DNA of 64,000 nucleotides from positions 79,326,224 to 79,390,223 of the forward strand of contig JARWIR010000002.1 in assembly GCA_029959085.1 (NCBI GenBank). Reading direction: 5' to 3'. Of this stretch, positions 1-10,808 are shown in pieces. Numbering within the stretch: position 1 is the stretch's first letter; the number at the start of each line of letters is the position of its first letter. A program made the translations under genes and the position numbers. The notes beneath the pieces were generated by a model that saw only the letters and a list, made by a program, of their open reading frames with translations, made no database searches and was not told the DNA's origin. This DNA comes from Nemophila menziesii (lineage: Eukaryota > Streptophyta > Magnoliopsida > Boraginales > Hydrophyllaceae).

Positions 1-356
1 AAGTTACCCGTTGCTTTTGTTATTGGGCTGCTAGTTGCGCCATGTAAACCAGCCAGCGCTGGAAAAGTTCTATTCGGCGAGGCATTCACTGGATCATCTG
101 TGGTGGCGCGTTGTCTCTTGCCCCCGCGAGAGTCCCTTCCAGTTGCAGTTAACTCAGGAAATTCTTCGTTCATTTGGTCTGCGATATGATTATTTAATTT
201 TCCACTCGCTGCTTCGCTTTCTAGATTAATTATGTGTTTGTTTGAATTCTCATTCACAGCGTCGTTATTAAGATTCATTACCGTATCACTGATCTGCGCT
301 AGATTGATGTCCGGCGGTATGGTTTCGCCGATCAACGGCGGTGATGGAGAAGCCAT
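1..356 (-). CDS. N-terminal part of an unrecognised ORF running off the window
   Basis: On the minus strand an open frame starts at the ATG at 356-354 and runs 118 codons to the window edge without a stop. The in-frame stop upstream is at 434-432, and no other in-frame ATG lies between. The protein begins MASPSPPLIGETIPPD and continues with polar, low-complexity sequence rich in Asn, Glu and Ser, then a basic patch (GRDSRGGKRQR), then PNRTFPALAG. No catalytic or zinc motif is visible. The GC content is clearly higher than in the flanking 400-800 region, which favours a real or recently real coding sequence. In this repeat-rich setting a disordered N-terminus of this kind would fit the first ORF of a LINE-type retroelement, but a host gene is equally possible. 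Confidence 0.4.
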   Translation of the reverse strand, partial: MASPSPPLIGETIPPDINLAQISDTVMNLNNDAVNENSNKHIINLESEAASGKLNNHIADQMNEEFPELTATGRDSRGGKRQRATTDDPVNASPNRTFPALAGLHGATSSPITKATGN

Positions 357-840
357 CTGCCTGTTTGAAATGTTGTTTTGCAGTTCCTGATTTTTTGGAG
401 CGAATTTGACAAAGTCAGCTAAGATCTCTACTTAAATAGTAACTTATTTCGGTCATGTGTTTTTAATTGTACAAAGTTAATGATTTAAAGTTTCGTTTGT
501 ATTAAAGTGATTGTTATTTACATACAGGTTTACAAATTGATTTTATAGATAATTTTGTACAATCATACACTGAAATTTGTATTTGATTTATTCGGAGAGA
601 TAAACTTTTTACTGGTGTATTGTGTATATGATTAGATGTAAATTTACATTATAGAAGAAGATCAAAATCCATTAAAATCCATTAACATCTTGAGATAAGA
701 ATTTGTCAAACACTATAAAAAAGAATCTAGCATACTTTATATACAATTAAAACAATCTGTGGAGTGTGCAAAGTCTATGGATTTTAAAATTCCAAAAAAA
801 TTATACAAACTTCTAATTGAATACATCCTCCAAAAACTAA
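357..840. other. AT-rich spacer, nothing recognised
   Basis: This AT-rich stretch lies between the partial ORF and the truncated 3' LTR of element D. I see no ORF, repeat or element terminus in it. Confidence 0.5.
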
Positions 841-1687
841 ACATAATGTATTACAATAGCAATTCTCAAGCAATGAGGTTAGTTCATGAATGAAAAGTAA
901 AAATTACAGAAAACTAATACTAAAGTCATGTTTAAAATATAAAGAAAATGAAACTACTCTTTGGGTAGAAAGGATATGGATATGAGATGGAAAAGAATCG
1001 TTTGGTTATTAGACAACCCCTCATTTTCTTCTCCTCAACCTGCTCTTCTGCTTGCTCCCCCAGCTTCTAAATTATGTTGTATGTTGATGGATAATGATCA
1101 ATCATGATATAGGGATGCTATGAGGTTTAAATAATAGATGAAAAACGAATTAGGCTTTTCATGGGCTCAAAATTAGGCTTAACTAGCCCAATCCCGTTTT
1201 TAGCAGATTTCAGGTTCGAACCTTGGCAACGTTTATTAGCATAGTTTATTCATCTTAACTTCGAAGTGACTTCAGTCACTTACCACACGACCCTTACTTC
1301 AATATCTTTCCAAATATAAAGTAATTAGGTCTAAAAATCTCACCAAAAAGTCATAGTGACATGAACAATATAGTGAAAGAATTATCCAAAAAAAACTATA
1401 ACTCTCCACAATGGCTCTAAGCTCAATTTCCGCTCTGACTTGGGGTTTTTATTGACTCTTTGGCTTATTTAATTCATCTTGGAACCTTGTATCAAGCATG
1501 TACTCAAAAGATACACACTAATCACACAATTAAAGCACAAAAATCTCTATGAACGATAATTAGTCCAAAATAGGGGTAAAAAGTGCAATATAGCAAATAA
1601 CAGGGAAAAATCCCTCACTTAGGCCCAATAAACTCTCAAAATAAAGTCTCGTGAACAAATTTATTTGTCACGAATAGATAGATATCA
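841..1687 (-). repeat. 3' LTR of element D, truncated
   Basis: This region aligns by eye with 8460-9187, including blocks at 860-900 against 8505-8545 and at 960-1010 against 8590-8650. The inner end is 'gatatca' at 1681-1687. It is followed by a purine/pyrimidine-biased stretch matching the start of the internal region seen after the LTRs of copies A, B and C ('caaactcaaacctttgtcgt' in those). The outer end, which should match 7738-8450, is absent. Confidence 0.7.
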
Positions 1688-2270
1688 AGAACCCTAACTC
1701 AAAGTTTTGTCATCCTGACAAAATAAAAAGAAAAGAAAAGGAGTTTAGAAGGGTCTAAGTCCAATCAATCCTAAGAAGATAGAAATAGAAAAATAATAAA
1801 TGACACTAAAGAAATTATCTTAACAAGTTTCATATAGTACAATATACAAAGTAAATCAAATATATACTTATCAAATATACAATTCACATAAATTAATTTC
1901 AAGATCAAAGTAGTTTTTTGAATGCGCGAAGTTAAATCCTTTATTAGTTCACAATGGTGGCTATAGGGTGTTCCTTGATCCTCACATAGTTTCTAAGGTC
2001 CATCCAACTACTCTCTATAATGAAAAAGCTCCTAAATTGTGTAGTCAAGAATTCTGAGGTCTTTAAGGCTGTAATGTAGGCTTAGGGTACGTATGATACG
2101 TATATTTGGGTATTTTAGACTGGATTTTTGGCTCTGTCCTCATTATCCATCATTGAATCTCTCTAGAGCTTGAGTTACACTAAAAAATGTTCTCATTCAT
2201 CCCAATTGATACACTTATTTCACATCCCCAATAATACGAAAGTAAACCTTTTCATGATCACCTAAATAAT

Positions 2271-2299
2271 GTGTGTGTATATATATATATATATATATT
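2271..2299. repeat. GT/AT microsatellite
   Basis: A short (GT)n-(AT)n dinucleotide run lies inside the noncoding part of element D. Confidence 0.85.
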
Positions 2300-2336
2300 A
2301 TATTTCAGAGTTTTTTCTACGGTCCAGATTTACCCG

Positions 2337-2435
2337 CATAAGTGGTGACCATGATTAAATCTGGCCAAACATAAGTGGTGGCCAGGATTTAATCTGGCTA
2401 AACATAAGTGGTGGCCAGGATTGATTATGGCTCAC
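2337..2435. repeat. 33-bp tandem repeat, three copies
   Basis: The phrase 'cataagtggtggccaggat' (first copy 'cataagtggtgaccatgat') recurs at 2337, 2370 and 2403. The 33-bp spacing is exact, and copies are separated by 'ttaaatctggc'-type spacers. The repeat is short and noncoding, within element D. Confidence 0.75.
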
Positions 2436-2516
2436 TTATCATTAATACTATTAACTAATCTTTATTTACTTAATAAAAAAAATTATATTTTGAAACAAAA
2501 ACCTTAAATCACTCCT

Positions 2517-3130
2517 TTATTTCTTTCATTATTTTTTTTATTCTTCTCATAAATCTCTTAAAATTTTCATTTTTTTATTTTCTCATTTGTTATATCTATA
2601 TAAAAACCACATTAATCTTTTAAAAGTGATTTTTTTAAATTAGAAATATGGAAGCAGTGTATTACCCTAAACGATTTTTCGAAAAGCTAATGATGGAAAA
2701 TAATATTGAAATATATGGTGGAGATAAAAATAATAATAATATCTTGAAACACTTAAGAACAATTGGGCAAATCCGATTTAGACCTTTACAACCAAATTAC
2801 AACAAATTGATATTTTGTTTAATAATACTTTAATAGCGGAAATGAAGTATATTTTATTGTAAAAATATATCAATAAAAGTTATATTATTAATTATAAAAA
2901 TTATAAGACTATCCTGCATTTAATTTTTTCTATTAATATTTAAAAATCATTTATTTCTCTCACCCTTATTTTTCTCATTATAATTTTATTCTTCTCATAA
3001 ATCTCTCAAAGTTTTAATTTTTTTAATTTTCTCATTTATTGTATCTTTATAAAAACAACATTGATCTTTTAAGAGAAATTTTTTCAAATTGGGAATATGG
3101 GAGCAGTGTATTACCCTAAACGATTTTTCG
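2517..3130. repeat. Direct duplication of about 165-180 bp, copies about 449 bp apart
   Basis: The block from about 2517 to 2681 is repeated at about 2949-3130. Both copies run through 'attcttctcataaatctct', a T-rich stretch, a TATA-like 'tataaaaac', and end with 'gcagtgtattaccctaaacg' followed by 'atttttcg'. The copies differ by scattered substitutions. The second copy runs directly into the CCTTAA array. A 61-codon frame at 2648-2833 overlaps the end of the first copy and is not preserved in the second, so it is not called as a gene. Confidence 0.7.
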
Positions 3131-4420
3131 ACCCCTTATCCATAACCTTGGACCCTTAACTATCAACCTTAACGTTAACCTTAATCTTAACTTTACCCTT
3201 AACCTTAACCCAAACCCAAACCAAAACCCAAACCTTAACCTTAATCTTAACCTAAACCCAAACCTTAACCTTAACCTTAACCTCAACCTTAAACTTAAAC
3301 ATAACCTTTTACTTTATTTTTAACTTTACCTTTACCTTAACCTTAACTTGAACCTTAACCTTGACCTTAACCTTGACCTTAACCTTAACCTTAACCTTGA
3401 CCTTAACCTTGACCTTAACCTTAACCTTGACCTTAACCTTAAACTATACCTTAACATTAACCCTCAACCTATTATCCATAACCTTAACCCCTTAGCTATT
3501 AAACTTATTCTTAACCTTATCCTTAACCTTAGCCTTAACTTAACCTTGACCTTAAACTTAACCTTAATCTAAACCTTAATCTTAACCTCAACCTTATCCT
3601 TAACATTAACCTTAATCCTAAACTTAACATTAAACTTAACCTTAAACTTAAACCTTAAACCTTAAACCTTAAACCTTACATCTTAAACCTTATACCCTAA
3701 TCTTCATCATCACCTTAACCTTAACTTTAATCTTAACCCTTAACCTTTAACCTTAAACCTTACACCTTAAACCTTAAACCTTACCTTGACCTTGAACCTT
3801 ACCTTACAACCTTATCTTCATCTCCACTTTAACCTTAACCCTTAAACCTTAAACCTTAACCCTTCAATCTCAAGCCTTAACCTTTACATTCCCCTTCATC
3901 TTAAGTTTAACCTAAACCTTAACCATAATCTTGAAGTTAAAACTTAACCTTAATCATGAACCTTGAACCTTGAACCTTGAACCTTAAACATTAAACCTTA
4001 AACCTTAAGCCTTAAACCTTAGCATTAAACCTTAACCTTAAACATAACCTTAACTTTAAACCTTAACCTTAACTTTCATCTTAAACGTAACCTTAACCTT
4101 AAACAGATAAAGAATCATCGCGCTAATATTCGACCTTAAACCTGGAATTTTGTTAAACCTTAAACGTTTAATCTTAAACCTTAACTCTAACTTAACCTTA
4201 TTCTTAAAGTTAAATTTAACCTTAACCTTGACTTAAAATTTAACCTTAACCCTTAACTTTAACCTTAACTTTAACCTCAAAATTAACCTCATCCTTAACC
4301 TTGACGTAAACCTTAACCCTAACCTTAAACTCAACCTTAACCTTAACCTAACCTTCTTCTTAATGAGCAACAAAAGAAAAACCTGAACCCTAACTTTAAC
4401 ATTGACCTTCACCCTTGTAA
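3131..4420. repeat. Degenerate CCTTAA (AACCTT) satellite-like array, telomere-related in pattern
   Basis: About 1.3 kb is made almost entirely of the hexamer CCTTAA and one-base variants (CCTTAAA, CCTTGA, CCCTAA, CCTAAA). Unit length and sequence drift is strong. The pattern resembles the Arabidopsis-type telomere repeat CCCTAAA but the dominant unit differs from it. A 74-codon frame at 3348-3572 reads as Asn-Leu/Asp-Leu repeats and is a by-product. The array sits in the noncoding 3' part of element D. Either the element carried it or it was the target of an insertion. Confidence 0.9.
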
Positions 4421-4487
4421 CCTGTGTTCAATTTCCGTTAACAAAACAAATTTTTTCTTTAGTGTCTTTAGACACGGGTTTTACCTA

Positions 4488-4603
<116 letters not shown>

Positions 4604-4679
4604 CTTGTGTAAGTGGAGATGACTCTTTTTGTTGTGAGAAGTCATGCCACTTTGTTTCTTCTCAAATATTTTTCTTTTT

Positions 4680-5440
4680 CCTTTTACCACGGAAAAGGGT
4701 TACAATGTATATAAAAATGTGATCAAGAAGCACAATTACAAAGTTCCAAACTCAACCAATGATATTTCCCATAAATACCACCACCCCAAACTCAAGGTCT
4801 AGACAAGTGTCAAAGCTTCGCGATTCGAGTGCAGGTCATATGGTAAAGTCTTAAAAATCTAATGGATCTGTCTTGTAATGTGGCTAAACGGCTTAGAAAG
4901 GCAAATAGGTGGTTTAGACGGATAATATATCAATTAAGAATGGACAGAAAGCTAAAGGGAAGAAAGGGCTAAAGAAAGAGTTGCCTTAATCATGCCCTCT
5001 TATACACAAATTAGTTACTTCCTCACTTCTAGCACGTTCGTCAAATGGTTTATACATAGTTTAGATCTCACGTTCTACACACCACTCATGTTCCCTAAAT
5101 TAAAACTAACTTCATCACATTTCTCACTACTCTATCCTTTACTTTCAAATTGAATTTTATGTGAATCCTTTAAGCATATACAAGACAGGTTTATAAATCT
5201 ACTATTTACTAAAATTATGCTTAAAAGATACATTCACTACATTCTATTTCTACACACAAAAACCATTAACACATAAAGTAGGGAGGGGAACAGCGGATCC
5301 CCGACCCAAACCTCACAGATGAATTGTGACATCCACGACTCGCAATAGACTTAATAATACTAAAAACAAAAAACCTAATATACAAATAAAATAAGCGTAT
5401 AGAAGGGAGAAAACATAGTCTTTGAGGCAATTGTCTCGCA
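4680..5440 (-). repeat. Conserved noncoding 3' region of Athila-like element (copy D)
   Basis: This segment matches, with divergence, the stretches after the LTRs of copies A (about 15960-16725), B (26215-26985) and C (32995-33775). Shared landmarks are 'aaagggttacaa', 'ccaccaccccaaactcaag', 'tcgagtgcaggtcatatgg' and the 'ccacgactcg' box. It lies between pol and the 3' LTR in element orientation. No conserved reading frame is visible across the copies. Confidence 0.7.
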
Positions 5441-6630
5441 TTGCCAACACCAAAGGTAGGATGTGGTGCTTATCTCACATGCGTGCTTCGCGTATCACCA
5501 TGAATCATCATTGCGGTCCATCTAATGTACCAATAAATACAAGAACTCAAGAAATCTTTTGAATTTGCCTTTTTCTAACTTCTTTTTTATTATTGTTGCG
5601 ATAGCTACTATGGCCTTTTAGAAGCTTCGCTTGGTCCCTCTTGTTCTCACCCAAATCCGTCTTGAGTTATTCTTCACCGCCCTCACATGAACTAATGTCT
5701 TTGTTCTTCGCGTCATCTCCTTCCACCCTCAACTCAAAATTATACCGCTCTTGGAATTACCCCTTGAAGTCGGTTGATAAGGTATTATTTCTAGTGTAAA
5801 AGGTGTAAAGAAGGTGTTTTTCTATATGGGTGTGATGTAATTGTACTTGGGTGAGAAGGAATTAAGAAGTTTAAGGATAAAATTTTGGGAAAATTTTGGC
5901 TTAAATCTTGATTTCTTGATGTTTTGAAATGATTTGGTTTGGTTATGGTTTCGAATAATTTAAGGATAGTTTTGGATATGATATCTGGGTGATTTGGTGG
6001 TGTTTTTATGGTAGGTGAAGCTCTGATCAAATTTCTAATGGTGGTGAAAGGCTTGGGGAAAAAGATGGTTGGAAGTCTAGGTAACCGTGAGATATCATGA
6101 GCACGGTTTATATCACAAAACGTACCGTGTCGTGATGCCTCGTCAAGCTTCTTATCTCGTGTTGCGGTACACAGCAGCTGTCGTGTGGTATACCGCACGT
6201 ATCATGCTACAGCTCCCAACTTTGTGACCAATTCGAGTGTGGACTATAGTGGGCACAGTTTTGACTTCTCCATTGGATTAATCTCGTGACAATACGCGGT
6301 TTAGACTCGAGAAAAAATTATTCCGACACCCGGGTGCTTTTGACATGTGAGCACGAATTTTTTCACTTCTTTCACCCCAAACTTAGTCCTTGACTTATAT
6401 ACATAGCGAAAACACTATATACCTTTTCATTAACTATATTATACACTAAAACACATAAATAACTTACTAATTCACATTAACAACATAAAATTAATCTGAG
6501 AAATCATTTTTAAGTACATAGGTTGTCTCCCAAGAAGCACTTTTTTATTACGTCGTTAAGTTTGACGCTTTACCTTCCACAAAGATAGCTTTGAGGCCCT
6601 TGTGGTAATCCTCCGCCTAAACTTGCATCT
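5441..6630 (-). other. Noncoding internal part of element D
   Basis: This stretch holds a 135-codon minus frame (5791-6198) that is low-complexity (Pro, Thr, Ile rich) and matches nothing I recognise. A similar frame type occupies the equivalent place in copy B (27332-27931). Near 6090-6240 several imperfect GC-rich inverted motifs around 'gtaccg' and 'cacgata' occupy the position where copy B has its 107-bp tandem repeat. The stretch around 6550-6590 ('acgtcgttaagtttgacgct') parallels the sequence at 28175-28200 just downstream of the integrase C-terminus of copy B. Confidence 0.45.
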
Positions 6631-7620
6631 TTATTTGATTATTAAATTAGGAAATCTCCCACCCAAATTTTTCTTCACTTGATCTTTAATCGGTTGTGGA
6701 TATAGCCTTCTTCTTGCCGCCTTACTTTCGCGGAGTAATACCTTGCTCCCAAGGCATGTTTTGATCAGTTTTAATAGTGGAGGTGGTTCCGGTCTTATAA
6801 ATATCTCTTGCTCCTTAAATGGTTCAGCTCTCATATTCTCTTGCACCTTTGGTGCATCAACCACCTCTCTTGGATTCTCAACCTTATCTTTCTCAACCTT
6901 TATAACCAAAATCTCAACATATGTCTCCTCTATACTCGACTTGGTTGGTTCATTTACCTTTTGACTTTCCATGGCAATCTTTGTAGTAGGTGGAAATTCA
7001 ACTACTTTCTCTTCAACTTCGAACCCAACACTAACCTTAGTAGTTTTTATGACATCTTGGCCTAATTGTATCGAAGAAGCTTGTTTTTTTTCTCACAATA
7101 GGAGGCTATTGGAGTGAATTCATCCCTCAACATGAGAAATCTTTCTTTACCAGCTTGTGCATTTGCTTGTGTCATTTCCTTAAAAGGATTTAGTTGTTCT
7201 AGCAACGCGGTGATTGAGCCTTCTTGTGATGTGATGGTAATGGTATTGGAGCCTGACTCACATTGTAAATATTGAAATACGATAGTTGAAAGGCTAGACT
7301 CCCATAATCTTGTCCACCCAAAGAATTACTTTGAGGTGTAGCTTGATAAATGTTCTCTTGGAGTCTAGGCTGATATGAATAGCTATGACAAAGGATTTCG
7401 CTTGGTGTATGTTGGTAGAACTAGATTCCTTAGTCATAGTTCTGGAGGTGTATTTGATTTCCCATGGAATAACCATAGGGTTACTTTACGATCTTCCTCT
7501 CAAAATTGTCACTTTGGAAATTCTCCTTGATAAGTACTGTGAGTTTATTCACCTCTTCTTGAAAGTAGGAAAAATGATCATCCATCTCTCTCTTTTGATA
7601 GTTTAAAATTGAACCTATGA
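6631..7620 (-). pseudogene. Gag and gag-protease linker remnant of element D
   Basis: On the minus strand 7600-7500 reads MDDHFSYFQEEVNKLT, similar in style to the coiled gag C-terminal stretch of copy B. A 113-codon frame at 6972-6631 holds an acidic linker ending in FIRPEPPP, the proline block that precedes protease in Athila-type elements (compare RPPPPFPSRV in copy B). The reading frame is broken several times, no zinc knuckle or DLGAS protease motif survives, and after the proline block the sequence runs straight into noncoding DNA. This is a remnant of a structural polyprotein and cannot make a working product. Confidence 0.6.
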
Positions 7621-7716
7621 AACCTGTAGAGAGACAAAAACACAATAACGAAGTAAAACATAAAACAAACTAGACACTTTTACACTAAAACATAAACACA
7701 AATATCTAAACAATAA

Positions 7717-7734
7717 TGCCCAACAACGGCGCCA
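7717..7734 (-). other. Primer binding site of element D (tRNA-Asp type)
   Basis: The minus strand reads TGGCGCCGTTGTTGGGCA, three bases inside the LTR end at 7738. The first 11 bases match the complement of a plant tRNA-Asp 3' end, as in Athila/Tat elements; the rest has decayed. Confidence 0.75.
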
Positions 7735-7737
7735 TCT

Positions 7738-9187
7738 TGACCTTTGTCGTGCCCGTTAATAAAATAGACTACAAATAATTGAGGAATCGACTCCGTAGAG
7801 TATCAATCGTAAAGCAAGAATGATAAGTAGGATTATCGTTTTCCACATGGATTATTGCGATTTAAGATTTTCAGATTAGTATAAATGCGTAAAGTTTATT
7901 ATCTAAACAAAATAGTAAATGATTTAAATAAAGTTGTTTCTTTCGGTGTTCATGATTATCAACTAAGAGTAAAATAAATGCAAATGAACTTAAGCGGAGA
8001 ATAATAAAGATTAACTAATAATAAAATGTAATAAAAAGATAAACTATGTGAGATGATTGCTTGAGGAGATTGTTAGTAATACATTTTGTCGGTAATTTAC
8101 TTTGTTATTAATAAGGGCGAGTGGTTTTGTTGTTCACATTAGTAGGGATTATAATTCAGTCTAAGTCCTAACAAAGGCGAACCTAGCTCTCTACCTTATT
8201 CATCCTCTCGGATTTTGGGTAGGCCAAAGTCTATCTTACCCTATTGACTACCTAGCGTGCTAATATCGTCCGATAAAAGGCACTAGGCGCCTGTATACAA
8301 GTTATGTAATCTTTCCCCCCACTCGGGTGTTAGGCCAATTGCGACGGCTCCTGCTACTTAGCGCTAGAGCACAAGGGTAATTATAACACTTATGAAAAGA
8401 ATGGAAATAGAATTAAAACCCAATTAAATTAAACATCTAAATGATATCCCAAATGTAATAACATAATTAAAAGCTACTCACAATGTATTACAACAGGATT
8501 CCTTAAGCAATGAGGTTAGTTCATGAATGAAAAGTAAAAAATACAGAAAACTAATAATAAATTCATGTTTGAAATGTAAAAGAAAATGAAATTACTCTTT
8601 GGGTTGAAATAATTTGAATATGGGATGGAGAAGAATCGTTGGGTCCATAGACAACCCCTACTTTTTTCTCCTCCTACTCTTCTGCTTACTCCCCTGCTTC
8701 TATATTATGTTGTACGTTGATGGATAATGATGGATAATGATATAGGGGCTGCTATGAGGCTTAAATAATAGATAAAAACGGATTCGGGTTTCCACGGGCT
8801 TAAAATTGGGTTCTACTATCCCAAACCCGTTGTTACTTAGCATATTTCAAGTTCGAACCCTGGTAGCGGTTATTAGCATAACTTTTTCATGTTAACTAAT
8901 TTCCCTCACTTGTCACGTGACCCTGAATTTAATCTCTCTCCAAATAAAAAGGAATCAGGCCCGAAGCTCTCACAAAAAAGTCGTAGTGACATAAACAATA
9001 GGGTGCAAGAATTATCTAGAAAAAACTCTAACTCTCCACAATGGCTCTAATCACAATTTCTGCTCTGACTTAGGGTTTATTTTGAGTCTTTGGCTTTTTT
9101 AATTCTTTTTGGACCCTTGTATCAAGAATGTACCTAAAAGATACACACTAATCACATGATTAAATCACAAAACTAGGGGTAAAAGTG
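7738..9187 (-). repeat. 5' LTR of element D, outer end truncated
   Basis: The LTR starts next to the primer binding site with TG on the plus strand ('tgacctttgtcgtg') and aligns with the 3' LTR of the same element from about 8460 on. Similarity is lost at about 9188 ('aggggtaaaagtg'), where plus-strand LTR sequence of element E begins. A related fragment in plus orientation lies at 20741-21465. Confidence 0.65.
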
Positions 9188-9199
9188 TGATTCTACCTA

Positions 9200-10679
9200 C
9201 TTTTGATATAATAATCTACGATGGATACATCATTTTAGGTGCAATTGGTTAATTAGTTAGGGATTTTTACCTGTTATTTGATATATTCTTATTTTTTGTC
9301 TTGATTTGATGATTTATTACTTTTAGAGCATATTTGGTTTAATTTGTGTGTTAATGTGAAGCTCTTAAGGTTTATGTAATATAATTAGATGCTAAATAAA
9401 TTCTAAGAAGATAAGGAAAGAAGATATGGATGGAATCAAAAGAGATAAAATGAAGTAAAGATAAAATAGGAAAGGAAACGCTGCCAAGTAAATATAAAAT
9501 TCTGCAGTTACATCCACTATAGTGAAGATAACTTCAAATAGGCTGTAATTTTGGATAAACATTTAAATAAATAGATAGATCTTTCTGCTGCGACCGTTTC
9601 AATATAAAGTGGGTGAAAATCGGCCGAATAATGAAGGATATATGATCAAAACAGTGAGCAGTGTTTATCCTCTCGGATATTTTTGGAAACAAATTTAAGT
9701 TGGACTTGGACTCAAATTATTTTCCTTCCACTCAAAGATTTCAACATAGGTTCTTCTAAATACCTATAAACATACCCTCTTATTATTTTAAACATGTCCT
9801 TTCCTAATCTTAAGTATTATTCTTCATAGAAGTCATTCAAAAGAAGCAAGTTGACAGTATGTATCTTTATTTTAGTTAGTTTCTTTTCAGCATGAACAAA
9901 TTTTCCCATAGCTTTGGTTTCACATATGTATAATCTTTGAATTCTATTTTCATCTATCTAAGTTTGTTTGGGAAAAACCTTTTTAAATTGATTCTAGATT
10001 CTTAACCTATATATTTGTTTTATGTGCTTTGATTTATTGGCCGTAATTCTTGCTAGTGCATGAGTATAGACTACCCGATTAATAGCAGTTGGATGGTCAC
10101 CCGAAAGGGGTGTCTAATTGTTAAAACACCACATAAACCTCTAGTGTGCGGTAGTGATCTAGAAGGGCTTGCCTAACTAAATAGTCATTAGGGTTTGAGA
10201 TTTAACCACCAATCATTGTGCATGGTCCTATTACCCAAGTCCCCTGGTAATTGTTAGGTCGCCACCTAAGTCCACCCGGTAGGGGGTTAGGAGGAACATA
10301 GAATCATGGCTACTTACTTTAAGAGTTTTAGTCACCCTTATTAACTAGTAGAATAAATAGAAGGATGAGTGCATACAAGCAAACCTAAGCTATATTTATC
10401 ATCTTATTCTTACATCTTTATTTTATTGTCTTGTTTTTAGTTTAATCACTATATCCACAATTATTCATATTTACCTTTATTGTCTTTAATTCCTTGCAAC
10501 TAATTGTTACTACGCTTTCTTCTAATCCATTCGTGTAACACACTAAGTCCTTGAGAACGAATCTAACTTATCATTAATTTTTGCGTACGACCTGTGATAC
10601 TTGTAGTGAGTAATGTGTTGGTTAGGGTGATAGTTGTTATATTTTATATCATTATTTTATCACACCCTACCAGCTACCA
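9200..10679 (+). repeat. 5' LTR of element E
   Basis: It aligns with the LTR of F (21466-23000) throughout. Shared parts include 'ttggagacatcgttttagg'-like sequence near the start, the 'cattcaaaagaagcaagttg'-like block near 9835, two 'cacccg..agggg' boxes near 10096 and 10272, and the end block 'tgagaacgaatctaacttat'. The first 20 or so bases seen in F (TGATGTCCCCCTATTTG) are missing or diverged. The 3' end is '...cagctacca', followed by seven bases and the primer site. Confidence 0.75.
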
Positions 10680-10685
10680 AGGTTT

Positions 10686-10703
10686 TGGCGCCGCTGCCGT
10701 GGA
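10686..10703 (+). other. Primer binding site of element E (tRNA-Asp type)
   Basis: TGGCGCCGCTGCCGTGGA closely matches the complement of a tRNA-Asp 3' end (TGGCGCCGTTGCCGGGGA), seven bases after the LTR end. Confidence 0.85.
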
Positions 10704-10808
10704 CTTGTGTCTCGTTAGCGTGTGAGTTTAATTTTTAGTGTAGTAGTTTTACTTATTTTTTCAGATTTACACTTTCTTTTTGTTTTGGTCTCTTTCAGGT
10801 TCTAGTGT

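Noticed and set aside
1205..1240. GGTTCGAACC, resembling an RNA polymerase III B box, also near 8850
   Set aside because: It occurs at the matching place in both LTRs of element D, no A box is recognisable at the right distance, and no tRNA or SINE body is present.
3348..3572. 74-codon Asn-Leu/Asp-Leu reading frame
   Set aside because: It is the direct translation of the CCTTAA repeat array, with no independent evidence of coding.
5791..6198. 135-codon minus frame
   Set aside because: Low-complexity translation of noncoding retroelement DNA; no motif, no conservation with copy B beyond composition.
10686..10703. tRNA-like sequence TGGCGCCG...
   Set aside because: It is the primer binding site complementary to tRNA-Asp next to an LTR; no tRNA cloverleaf surrounds it. 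The same holds for 7717-7734 and 23007-23024.
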